Assembly: GCA_017451025.1 (NCBI GenBank)
Contig: JAFSSM010000053.1
Coordinates: 1 to 54,617, forward strand
Source: Synergistaceae bacterium
GTDB lineage: Bacteria; Synergistota; Synergistia; Synergistales; Aminobacteriaceae
Reading direction: 5' to 3'
Length of the DNA stretch: 54,617 nt
Of the stretch, positions 45,001 to 53,700 are shown piece by piece. The notes below the pieces were generated by a model, which searched no databases, was not told where the DNA came from, and saw only the letters and a program-made list of their open reading frames with translations. The translations under genes were made by a program, and so were the position numbers. Numbering within the stretch: position 1 is the first letter of the stretch; the number at the start of each line of letters is the position of its first letter.

Positions 45001-45340
45001 TCTCCTCCAAATCAATCACCGTGCCGACCGTTTTGAGGGCGTAACCCAGCATGTAATGCGCGTGTCCGTTGCCACATCCTGGCATCACGAGTCCCTTCCC
45101 GGTGTAATCGACAACTTCGGTCTTGTCTTCATCAACGAATGCTTCCGCACCCTTCTTGTCGCCAACATAAACGTACCTGCCGTCTTTCACGGCGAATGCT
45201 TCCACAATCTTATTGCCTTCGGACGTGAAGATTTTGCCATAGACCACGAGATCAGCCTCTTCTGCAGAACTGCAGGTAGCGAAACTGAAAGCCGCAAGCA
45301 CGGCTAATAAGAGGCTCAACACTTTTTTAGATATACTCAT
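42035..45340 (-). CDS. Exported amidohydrolase-carboxylesterase fusion protein
   Basis: A 1101-residue two-domain protein. Residues 1-25 are a signal peptide. Residues about 30-565 form an Amidohydro_3 (YtcJ-like) metal-dependent hydrolase with the HxH site in GCGNGHAHY, LLMDGTVETGTGYVEPLYPDGHQG, TIHIHALGNKAVN and the Asp in SMHSDYPALSG. Residues about 575-1101 form a type B carboxylesterase with VIVWIHGGAFVSGG and GESAGAGSVT (Ser near 793). Each half has a stand-alone paralog in the same cluster, the esterase immediately downstream and the amidohydrolase two genes upstream. An AGGAGA site precedes the ATG. The pairing suggests a substrate with both an amide and an ester bond, or N-acyl product channelling; this is inference. 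Confidence 0.88.
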   Translation of the reverse strand: MSISKKVLSLLLAVLAAFSFATCSSAEEADLVVYGKIFTSEGNKIVEAFAVKDGRYVYVGDKKGAEAFVDEDKTEVVDYTGKGLVMPGCGNGHAHYMLGYALKTVGTVIDLEETPEHFLKETVPAAVKKARNTGATATFGQGWNLMRFQKHIPTRQELDAICSDIPMYFLDDECHKALANTILLVKAGIMKEDGSAGKTELRGGEIGVDDNGIPNGFLSEQAQTYVRSFLDDIYTLDMAISNVAEIEHHMLSEGYTMYHEGWGNYFVNTNYYKAVQQLDKAGKLHFVVGLPYEIESWMDMDEALARAVDAKKFASKRVMPRWIKLLMDGTVETGTGYVEPLYPDGHQGIPNWKEEELTELTRKANEKGLTIHIHALGNKAVNCAVNAFVNGGKPEMRNTLVHVRNVNDADYQRIADHNIYVTSGVTWHHMPAGAAEYIREHGMTPAGQEDKSYPMKSYFDYGTPASMHSDYPALSGSPDDPFGIMEIAVTGVLHSENGSPWWPEELITREQALTALTINCAKQMFLEDERGSVKEGKYADFLLVNKDVLTCPATEIHTAKPSATYFEGKKVFSSEEQGGNDALAKAKAELRAQYGENKPIIDDKYDESLAAKCINGTFVGRKSEGVITFKGIPFVGKQPVGKYRWKAPVGVVPDDGVYEAYYFGKASCQDEALGLPQGEDCLYLNVWKADEKNSEKKPVIVWIHGGAFVSGGTGLEIFDCTNFVKENPDVIVVSIQYRLGALGFLHLSHLEDGKDYPDAQNLGLLDQKAALKWLHENIAGFGGDPDNITIWGESAGAGSVTMLPLINGSQQYFKRVIAQSGSPSQTNSLEESIVCTNDLMDALGCKTVADLQNVDARKLVDTAGKVIALRIFPVRDGIHLPFDPYSAYANGAAKNIAFLQGCNKDEMNCFVFDWGVENFKAWAADRTTKKYAHLLTDDEKTRIESYCNEAGGEDWEPDSRLFGHSWFIDGAIKMSESQTQGGGKSYTYYYRVESSPELKAAHFEEVPILFCHPEFSGGRQDYDETFSKTMRRMWVQFAKTADPSLSADMSPDGKAKSWPLYDLENKNVMVFDEFDIHPATESELKIVDWERTYFLIKYYML

Positions 45341-45385
45341 CTTATCTTCTCCTATGAATTTTTGCCCTGAAATGTTAGAGAAAGG

Positions 45386-46567
45386 TTAGTCCAGCTTGAA
45401 GTCGTAATGCTTCGTATAGTTCTTCTGAATGTTCAGGCGGAGCGTCCTGTTCGCGAAGTCGTAAACCGCTGTGTGCCACGTCTGCCAGAAGTTATTAGGC
45501 TGAATGTTCCTGTCGTGCAGCTTGTAGGTGTCAATGCTGTACTGGATCACAGCCTTGAAGTCCATAGGAGCACTCGCTATAGTCAGACTCCCTCCAGTGA
45601 ACTCCGTGTACCAGAACGGCTCTGTCCCAGCTTCATACGCTTGGGTATATTTCACGCGCTCCATCAAGCGAGCCATTCCTTCAGCAGATTTTCCGCCCTC
45701 GTCGTAATGTTCCTTCAGGATGGCGTAACGCTCAACTCCGCAGGCACTGGGCGTAAGGATAGGGAAACCTTCATAGACTTTTCCTGCGACTGTTTGCCCT
45801 GTCTGCGCGATATACATTGCGTAAGGAGTGTTAGGCGCGTAGTTGACGTAGAAGTTCGTCATGATGTTGTCCGTGTCGTTCCTGGCGACAAGTTCGCCGT
45901 CGATGCACTCGATGATATAAGTCTCCTTCTCGTCAGACAGCATCCAGTGAAGCCCCCATGTGCCATAACCGCCGTAAATGTCCATGTCCTTCAACAGCTC
46001 TACACCATGAGCGGCGGATTTTGCGTGATCGAGAACGTAGCGGACTACCGCAACAGCATGAATGCGGGGGTTGCCGTAGTTGGTCGAGAGCAGAGTAGCG
46101 AAGTCCATATCAGGGGCAGGAGCAACGTTGCAGTTCATGGCTACGCCGTTTTCGTTGATGCCGTCAAAGGTCAGGTTGGGCATTGCGAGCATCTGAGCTT
46201 CCGAAATCTTGTCGACCTCGCTTGATTTCAGCGTGAGAATCGCGGACATGCCTATACTTGCGTAACGTCCCTCTTTTGCGGCGACCTTGATCACGAACTC
46301 CGGAACATCAGCGTAATCCAGATCCAGATTGCGGCCGTAGAAGTTACCGTTGCGGACAGCGGAGCACGCGAAGCCGGTTTTGACCTGTTCGCCCGTCGTG
46401 AGGTCAGGCACGTAGTCGGTGTACTCCACGTAGTACAGGTAATCGGCCAGCTTTTGGGGAGCCGTGAAGGTGGATGCCTGCGCTGAAACTGCAAGCATGA
46501 GGACGAGAAGCAGTACTCCCGTGATGGAAAAGATGCGGGAATGATTCTGTGTTTTCTGTTGCATCAT
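45386..46567 (-). CDS. Exported linear-amide Ntn hydrolase (choloylglycine hydrolase/acid-ceramidase-like)
   Basis: A 393-residue protein with a signal peptide (VLLLVLMLAVSAQAS) and an Ntn-hydrolase core. The likely nucleophile is Cys 68 in TGFACSAVRNGNFYGRNLDLDY, matching the CS...GRNLD pattern of conjugated bile-acid hydrolases and penicillin V acylases, where cleavage before Cys makes it N-terminal. Later blocks are NENGVAMNCNVAP and YGTWGLHWMLSDEKETYIIE. Substrates of the family are N-acyl amides such as conjugated bile acids, N-acyl amino acids or acyl-homoserine lactones. GGAGGT site upstream. It sits between the two amidohydrolase paralogs. Confidence 0.8.
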   Translation of the reverse strand: MMQQKTQNHSRIFSITGVLLLVLMLAVSAQASTFTAPQKLADYLYYVEYTDYVPDLTTGEQVKTGFACSAVRNGNFYGRNLDLDYADVPEFVIKVAAKEGRYASIGMSAILTLKSSEVDKISEAQMLAMPNLTFDGINENGVAMNCNVAPAPDMDFATLLSTNYGNPRIHAVAVVRYVLDHAKSAAHGVELLKDMDIYGGYGTWGLHWMLSDEKETYIIECIDGELVARNDTDNIMTNFYVNYAPNTPYAMYIAQTGQTVAGKVYEGFPILTPSACGVERYAILKEHYDEGGKSAEGMARLMERVKYTQAYEAGTEPFWYTEFTGGSLTIASAPMDFKAVIQYSIDTYKLHDRNIQPNNFWQTWHTAVYDFANRTLRLNIQKNYTKHYDFKLD

Positions 46568-46588
46568 AATAGATACCTCCAGTTATAG

Positions 46589-48334
46589 TTACTGTAAGGA
46601 CAAACAGACTGGGAAAACTTTCTTTCCCTCGAAGTAAGTTGCTTCGGGCTTGGCCGTGTGAATCTCCGTTACAGGACATGTCAGCACGTCCTTATCGACA
46701 AGCAGGAAGTCAGCGTACTTTCCTTCTTTGACGCTTCCGCGCTCGTCCTCGATGAACATCTGTTTTGCGACATTGATGGTCAGAGCCGTTAGTGCCTGCT
46801 CTCGCGTAACGAGTTCCTCAGGCCACCATGCCTTCGCGTTCTCGAGATGATATACACCCGTAACCGCAATCTCCATAATCCCGAACGGATCATCAGGCGA
46901 ACCGCTCAATGCCGGGAAGTCCGAGTGCGAGGACACGTTGATTCCGTAATCAAAGTAGGACTTCATGGGATAACCTTTGTCCTTCATGCCTTCAGGAAGT
47001 ATCGCGCTCAGCACCTCCTGCAGCTCATCTTCTGCATGATGCCAGAGCATACCCTCAGTTACGTAGATGTTGTGATCCGCCATGCGCTGGTAATCCGGCT
47101 CATTGACACCGTACACGTGTACAAGAGTATTGCGCATCTCGTCCCTGCCTCCGCTGATTAAGGCGTTGACAATGCGATTTACGCCTTTGTTGCCCATAAC
47201 GTGAACATGCATTGTGATTCCGTTTTCATTGGTCTTGCGGGTTATGTCTGTCAGTTCTTCTTCCGACCAATTAGGGATTCCTTGATGACCGTCTGGATAG
47301 AGCGGCTCGACGAATCCCGTTCCGGTCTCCACCGTACCGTCCATAAAAAGTTTCATCCAGTTCGGTTTTACGCGCGTTGAAGCATATTGCTTTGCGTCTC
47401 TGGCTTTGGCTATAGCTGCATCAACGTCCATCCAGCTGTCCAGCTCGTACGCAGTCCCCAGCACAAAGTGCATATCTCCGGCCTTGTCCATCCGGCTGGC
47501 AGCCTTATAGAAACTGTCGTTGAAGAAGTACGTAGAGTATCCGTCGAGATACATTGTGTACCCTTCGGACAAAAGCTGCTCCTGAATTTTCTCCATGTTT
47601 GCCAGTGCCATTTCGACGGGGAAGAGATTTTCGTTGTCCAGGAATGAGCGCACATAAGTCCCTGCCTGCTCCTTCAGGTAACCTGTAGGAGTCCCGTCAG
47701 CACCTATCTCAACCTCCCCGCCGCGAATCTCTGACTTGAGCACAGTTCCGTCTTCCTTCATTATCCCTGCGTTGACCTGAGCGAGAGTATTCACGAGTCC
47801 CTTGTGTCCTTCCTCGTCCGCAAAGTAAATCGGAATATCACTGCATATTGCGTCTAACTGCTGACGGGTGGGCATATTTTTAGAGAAAGTCAGTATGTTC
47901 CAGCCCATACCGAATATTGCCTTTGCTCCTGTGTCTCTTGCCTTCTTGACGGCAGAAGGAACGGTCTCAGTCAGAAACTTGTTCACGTCATCTTCCCTGC
48001 TGATCAGCGTTCCGGCTGACCCTATGGCATATCCCATCGAATAATGAGCGTGGCCGTTTCCGCATCATGGCATAACGAGTCCCTTGCCGGTGTAGTCGAT
48101 AACTTCAGTCTTGCCGGCCTCGATGAATGCTTCTGCACCCTTTCTGTCCCCGACGTAAACATATTTTCCGTCCTTCACCGCGAAAGCCTCCACAATCTGG
48201 CTGCCTTCAGACGTGAATATCTTTCCGTAGACCACGAGGTCGGCACTGGTCGCGGCTTGTGAGGGCATACCAGCTCCGAAGATAATGCTCATAACTGCGA
48301 TGAACAGCAAACTAATACGAATTGCCTTGTTCAT
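46589..48334 (-). pseudogene. Exported amidohydrolase interrupted by an in-frame TGA
   Basis: Paralog of the N-terminal half of the fusion at 42035-45340. A signal peptide (residues 1-28) is followed by DLVVYGKIFTSEGSQIVEAFAVKDGKYVYVG and GKGLVMP, then TGA at codon 90 (48065-48067). The same frame continues CGNGHAHYSMGYA and all other Amidohydro_3 motifs to a stop at 46589. The paralog has GGA (Gly) at this position, so a single G-to-T change explains the lesion. The C-terminus (FEGKKVFPVCLSLQ) ends where the fusion protein carries on into its esterase. Restart at the ATG six codons further on would lose the HxH metal site. AAAGGAG upstream of ATG 48334. Confidence 0.8.
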
Positions 48335-48356
48335 TCCTTACATTCTCCTTTCGTTG

Positions 48357-49796
48357 TTATTCGGACGCACGCATTCTTATCGCAAATTCCCCTTCTCCGA
48401 CCTGGGCACGGTCCGGCGTTACGGCGAGGAAAGCCTCCGTATCAGAAATAAACGAGAGCTTGTACGTGTCTCCGTCATGAGAAAACTGCAAGAAGTTTCC
48501 CGAGCGTGTCATCGTTACCTGCCGGCTGTTCTCCGAGATCGGAATTACCATGTCATCCTCAGAGATTCCGGGCAAACTTGCAAGTATCTTGTTGGCGCAT
48601 AAGAATGAGGAGTTTATATCCATTGCTGCCGTAACTGTGCCGTCGTCATTCAGCCTTACGCCTGAGAAGTTCAGCTCGGCATTCCTCAGCGAGAACGAGA
48701 AAGCACCAAGAAGATTGAGCAGTTCTACTTCTTCTCCGTCGCCCCGAAAATCGGACATATAACCGCCGCCCATTCCACTAGACGCTGTCCAAGTTTTGCG
48801 CATGGCCTCTTCCACATTAACGGACACCTTCTTTAACGGCAAGAACATGCAGACCTGCCCATTGCTATCTTCATTCTCAAGCATGAATACGAAGATTTCG
48901 TCGACATTCTCGACAAATATTATGCTCTCGCTGCCGTCTTCTGCCATAAACCTGTAAACATCGCCGTATATGTTCGTCAATATTCCTCTGCCGTCGGAAA
49001 TATCCTGCAGTAATGAGGTTTCAGCGTGTTCCTCAGTGCTCGCAGTCCTCATGCGCAGAGAGCAGAAAGAAGCCGTGCTCAGGTCTGACGCTGTCCCGCT
49101 GAAGAACATTGACACGGACTCAGGAGCCGCCGCAGCAATAATCCGGCCGTCAGCAGCAAAATAACCTCCGCCCTGTGTTCCGTCCAAGCTCCATGTTCCG
49201 GCCAAGACCGTATCGGGATTGAGGGAATTAGCCGGCTTCTTGTCCATCACCGTGCTGAACTCGCAGTCATAGCCGAGATACTTAACTCTTCCCGAAAGAG
49301 TCATCTTTTCGTCCGAAGTCATGCTTATTGTCAGAGTTCCGGCATTTGGAATTGTCGCAGTCCACTCGTTGGTGCTGTTGCGCCGGGTTGAGAGAGCAGC
49401 TCCGTTAAAAGCTATCGGCATGAATGCAGAGTCTCCGCTGATTATCACGATCGCGGTCAATTTTGCTGTGCCGGTGTCCCACGAAACATTGCAGTCCTCA
49501 AAGACAGCCATTACTCTTGTTACCGGCGCAGAAATCTTGTCGTTTTTGGTGTTGCGGTATTCTTCCAGTACGTCGCTCGGAACTTCGTCGCCCAGCTCCG
49601 CGAGCAAAACTTCGAGGTCCTCGTTTTCAGCCGTATCTTCTATTGTGGCTGTTCCGCTATTTGATGATGTCCATGCGCCAGTCATAGCCGAGTTCACGTC
49701 CGTTGTGCTGGTTACTGGAGAGTCGCTGTCGCTGCCGCATCCCCCTGCAAGAAACACGAGGGAAATTAAGACGAGGGCAAAAAACTTTTTATCCAT
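48357..49796 (-). CDS. Predicted lipoprotein of unknown function
   Basis: A 479-residue protein with a textbook lipoprotein signal (FALVLISLVFLAGGC, Cys 20) followed by a Ser/Asp-rich linker. The mature part looks beta-rich, with three similar segments each built around a short motif of the form (T/W)W(S/T)... and a closing strand (for example GTWSLDGTQGGGYFAADG and KTWTASSGMGGGYMSDF). That hints at lipocalin-like or repeated sandwich domains. No enzyme motif recognised. AAAGGAGG precedes the ATG. It lies between the beta-helix gene and the hydrolases on the same strand. Confidence 0.75.
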   Translation of the reverse strand: MDKKFFALVLISLVFLAGGCGSDSDSPVTSTTDVNSAMTGAWTSSNSGTATIEDTAENEDLEVLLAELGDEVPSDVLEEYRNTKNDKISAPVTRVMAVFEDCNVSWDTGTAKLTAIVIISGDSAFMPIAFNGAALSTRRNSTNEWTATIPNAGTLTISMTSDEKMTLSGRVKYLGYDCEFSTVMDKKPANSLNPDTVLAGTWSLDGTQGGGYFAADGRIIAAAAPESVSMFFSGTASDLSTASFCSLRMRTASTEEHAETSLLQDISDGRGILTNIYGDVYRFMAEDGSESIIFVENVDEIFVFMLENEDSNGQVCMFLPLKKVSVNVEEAMRKTWTASSGMGGGYMSDFRGDGEEVELLNLLGAFSFSLRNAELNFSGVRLNDDGTVTAAMDINSSFLCANKILASLPGISEDDMVIPISENSRQVTMTRSGNFLQFSHDGDTYKLSFISDTEAFLAVTPDRAQVGEGEFAIRMRASE

Positions 49797-49811
49797 TTGC
49801 GTCTGCCTCCT

Positions 49812-50642
49812 TTACTGTATGTCTGTGCTTGAGCTGCCATCAATGTAGATGTCAGGGCTTTCTGGAGCAATATTGCCCGAAATGTCGCAGCTTGTTGCAG
49901 TTACGCTCGCAGAACTTACGAGAGCTATTCCGCCGCCTTGAGCTTTGGGGGCACTGTTTGCCGTAATTTTGCAGTCGTTCATTGTGATAGTGCTTCTTAA
50001 TGCTCCAACAGCTCCGCCGTATGAGTTTTGTGCTTCATTGCCGGTAAGATTACAGCCGGACATCGTAATTGTGCCGCCTACAGCCGATATTCCTCCGCCT
50101 GCAACCATTGAGACATTCTCCGAAATATCACAGCCTGCCAGTTCAAGAGTGTCGGCCTGCGAATGTATGCCGCCTCCGCCAAAAATGCCTGTATTGCCGT
50201 GAATGTCGCAGCTGATTATCCTGACCGTACCGCCGTCAAGTTTTACTCCTCCGCCGTTGGTCGAATAGCCGCCGGTGAGTGTAAGATTCTCAAGCGTAAT
50301 ATTTCCCTGACACCTTATTACGCGGTCTTTTTTAGTCGCGCCGCTTCGGTCTAAAACCGCGTTCCCTATGCCTCTAAGCGTGAGATTTTTCTTGATGTTG
50401 ATGCTGTCTTTCATCAGCTTGAAGTCGCCCGACAACGAAATAGTGCCGCCGCTTTGAATGTGATCTACTGCGTTCTGAATAGCTGTCCCGTCAGAGTTGG
50501 TGATTAACACCTTGTTGAAGCCAGCAGGAACATGGTATCCCTAGCCCAAGTCAATATCTGCCGCAAAAGCACATCCTGCTAATGCAAATGCCATCAACAG
50601 GACTGACAGCACAAGTAAAACATTTCTCCGTGTCATGACCAT
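49812..50642 (-). pseudogene. Exported parallel beta-helix protein interrupted by an in-frame TAG
   Basis: From ATG 50642 (AAAGGAG six bases upstream) the frame gives a signal peptide with lipobox-like ALAGC, then ADIDLG and a TAG at codon 34 (50541-50543). The same frame continues GYHVPAGFNKVLITNSDGTAIQ into a right-handed beta-helix of about 230 residues with repeated units such as GGGVKLDGGTVRIISCDIHGN and GGGISAVGGTITMSGCNLTGN. This resembles pectate-lyase-fold or Pmp-type surface proteins. An internal ATG or GTG after the TAG could only give a product without a signal peptide. One base change would restore the gene. Confidence 0.75.
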
Positions 50643-50663
50643 AAATAACTCCTTTCATAATTG

Positions 50664-50699
50664 AAAACCCCCGAGCGTTTTTAGCGTTCGAGGGTTTTT
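50664..50699 (-). terminator. Terminator of the giant surface-protein gene
   Basis: AACCCTCGAACGCT pairs with AGCGCTCGGGGGTT-like sequence around a T/A loop, followed by TTTTC on the minus strand; the plus side also ends in T5. Confidence 0.75.
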
Positions 50700-50714
50700 C
50701 TTCCTTTCGCGCTT

Positions 50715-53700
50715 TTAGGAACGGCTCTTCCTTCTTAAGGCCATAACGAGGAATGCAAGTGTTCCAAAGCCGAACCCTGAGTTACAGCCGCCTCCTGAAG
50801 ACGATAAGTCGTCGTCAGTGTAGTCGTTGGTCGGGGTCTGGTTGTTGTTGCCATTGGCCGGGGTCTCGTTGTTACCGTTGCCATTGGTAGGAGTCTCGCT
50901 GTTACCGCCGTTGCTGTCGGTAGGAGTCTCATTGTTGCCGTTGGCCGGAGTCTCGCTGTTGCCGCCGTTGTTATCGGCAGGAGTATTGTTGTTGCCGTTG
51001 GTAGGGGTCTCGTTGTTATCGCCATTGCTGGGAGCAGCAGGCACAAGCTCACCCTCAACAGCTACAGGATCATACTCGACTCCGCCTTCCATGAATGCAG
51101 ACACGGAAACATCGCCTTCTGCAGGGATTGTGTCAACCACTTCACCCTGAGCGTTGACGAACTTTCCGACCTGAACCTCAGCCTCAGCCGCCGCCGAGAA
51201 TCCCGTTCCTCCTGCTCTGCCCTTCGGTATCATCAGGAAGCTCATCTTGCGGCCTCTGTATGCCGCGACCTGCTCGGTGATCCCGAACACTGCAACACCG
51301 GGAGTCAGTGAAGTCATTGACGGGAACCTCAGCGCGATTACGAGCGAAGCAACGTTGCTGAACTGGTTTGTGAGTGAACTCAAAGCTGCCTGTACTGCTT
51401 CCGTTGAAGCAGTCTGCCCGGATGTGATTGCATTGTTATCCAGCAGAACAGTACCTGCCGAGAGGTTCAGAGCCTGAAGCACAAGGCCGAACACTGCGGG
51501 ATTGCTGGTGAAGACATCCGCTACTTCCGGTGCTTCAGTGATGGCAGTCGAGGGAACCTCTGCTCCGCCGGGTACAGGTGCGGGGGTGTCCGGCGTGGTC
51601 GGGGTGTCGTTGCCGCCATTAGCTGGCGACTCGTTGTTACCGCCCTGATTGCCATTGTTGCCGTTATTTCCGCCAGAGTTGCCGTTGCTTCCGCCGTTGC
51701 CGTTGCTAGGTGTGCCGTTGTTACCGCCCTGATTGCCATTGTTGCCGTTGTCAGGAATGGCAGTATTGCTGCTCTGGTCTCCGCTAAGCTCTGTGTTGAA
51801 CGTCAGAACTCCCGCGTTCGTCCACACATCGTCGTCATCGTCATATGCGAGTTTCTGAACGGTTATCTCATAGACTCCCTTCGGCGTGTAACCTGCTATC
51901 GAGCTGACCGTTACTATTGCAATTCGGCCGTAATTGCTCGGAGCTTCTTCGTCCTCGCTGGGGTCCTCAAGGCTGACGATGGTCTCAAGGCCGATGTCAA
52001 GGAAATACCTGTCATCGCTTTCTGCGTCGTCGTCTTCGTCTGAGGCCGAAACTGTTTCGTTCAGCTTCACTCCCGAAATGTTCCAGAAAACGGGCTCGTC
52101 CGTGCTGAGAACATAAGTTCCGGTTGTGTCGTTCGAAACGAGATAACTTGCAAGCTCCTCAAGCTCAAAGAAGGGATCTTCGCCCGCGTAAAATTCCTCC
52201 GCCAACTCTTCAAGGTCCTCTTCGGTGATGGCTATTACTCCGAACGTCATGTAATCCGCCGCCGCAGCAACCTCATCCGCCGAAGCCAGAATATCCGCCG
52301 GCGATACCGCGAACGTAACCTGATTCTGCCCGCTGAGCAGCGCAAAATCGTTTATCATGAACACGTCCTCAATATCGCTGGACTCAAGCTCGCTCAAGTC
52401 AACTATCGTGTTGATGCTTGCGTTCGGGAGCTTCGCCTTCCCTGAAGGCGTTAATACATACCCCACGAAGAACGCATACGGGACTTCCGGGCCGGTATTG
52501 GTGAAGTTCGCCGTTATCGGTACGAACGAGTCATCACTGCACGCGTCAATGAACGCCGCCATGTCGGTTATCGCCTTGCCGTCTTCGTCCGTGAAGGATA
52601 ACGTAGTAAGCTGGATTTCGTCGTCCTCAGCAGCATAGAAATTCCAGGCATTGCTCACGCTGACAAATCCGCTGCTCGACACGTTGAGGTCGTCCTTATC
52701 GAAGGCGTAGAACGGATAGAAACCCGTGTTGTTCCCGCCCCAGTCGCGGATCGTCGTGTTGTCCGCCTCATAGCGTGCCTCGTGAACCTCATCAAGTGCG
52801 TTGTCCGGGTCAATCTCCACGTAGAAGTAGTACTGCCTGCCGGGCGTGAGGTTCGGTGTCCACTCGAATACAGCCGTACCCTTGTTGTTGTTGCCCTCGT
52901 TCTTCCAGCCGCCGAGCGTCATTGAGACTGTGCCTATCGGAGTCTTCTGCGCTGTCGGGGAATTGTCATTTGCCCACGAAAGCCGGACGTTGAAGCTTCC
53001 GGTGTCCTTGAAGCTGGCGTTGTACATAGGAACGCGGATCTCATACTTCAGCCCGTTCAAGAGCCTGTTATCCGAGTAGAACGCAAAGTCGGGAACGTAG
53101 AACCTGATTCCCCTGATCTTCATTGCTGACTTGTCGTAGGTGTTGGCCCTGAAAGCTGCGCCATCCTTCACGAACTTCTGCGGAAGAAGCAGTGCAGGGT
53201 CGGGCTTCTGCTGGTAGATGCTTCCGGGTTCCCACAGCCGGGCGTGGTTGGTGCTCGAAAGTTCTACTGCCGCCGCAAGAGTCATTGCTCCTTCTTTCGC
53301 GACGAAGGGCTGCATCTTCACCGTGTGATCCGCCGCCTGCATAGCCGTGAGCGTTGAGCTGCCCTGCAGACTGTAGCTGATGCGCTCGGTCTTGCTGTAC
53401 TCCTTCGAGAACGTCTTGGGGTTTTCACTGTCAGGTACATTCACACCTCCAGCATTCTTACCATTAACCAGCCTGTCGACGACATTTGTAATCGTAGTGA
53501 ACGTGCTCGGGGTAACGGTCTTTTCGGTGTGCTGCATGTTCGAGGTCGCCTTCGTGAAGGTTATTCCCGTAGTATCTGCCACACTGCTGAACTCCCACGT
53601 GTCCTCGTCCGCAAGAAGTCCTGACTCGTTGTAGCCCTCGACATCCGCAATCTGGGACGGGTACGAGAAGAAGTTGCCCTCCTCATGAAGCGGCTGGTAC

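Noticed and set aside
48065-48067. Selenocysteine at the in-frame TGA of the amidohydrolase
   Set aside because: The paralog has Gly, not Cys, at this site, the position is not a metal ligand, and I see no clear SECIS-like stem-loop just downstream. A simple GGA-to-TGA change explains it better.
48357-49848. Long plus-strand open frames opposite the minus-strand hydrolases (for example 49321-49848 and 42449-43117)
   Set aside because: They lack ribosome sites and are mirror frames of well-supported genes with strong families on the other strand.
34147-50543. Stop-codon reassignment
   Set aside because: TAA, TGA and TAG each interrupt one gene, while all three also end normal genes in the window.
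50827-51755. CRISPR array
   Set aside because: Repeats are imperfect, contiguous and in frame with the surface-protein gene; there are no unique spacers.
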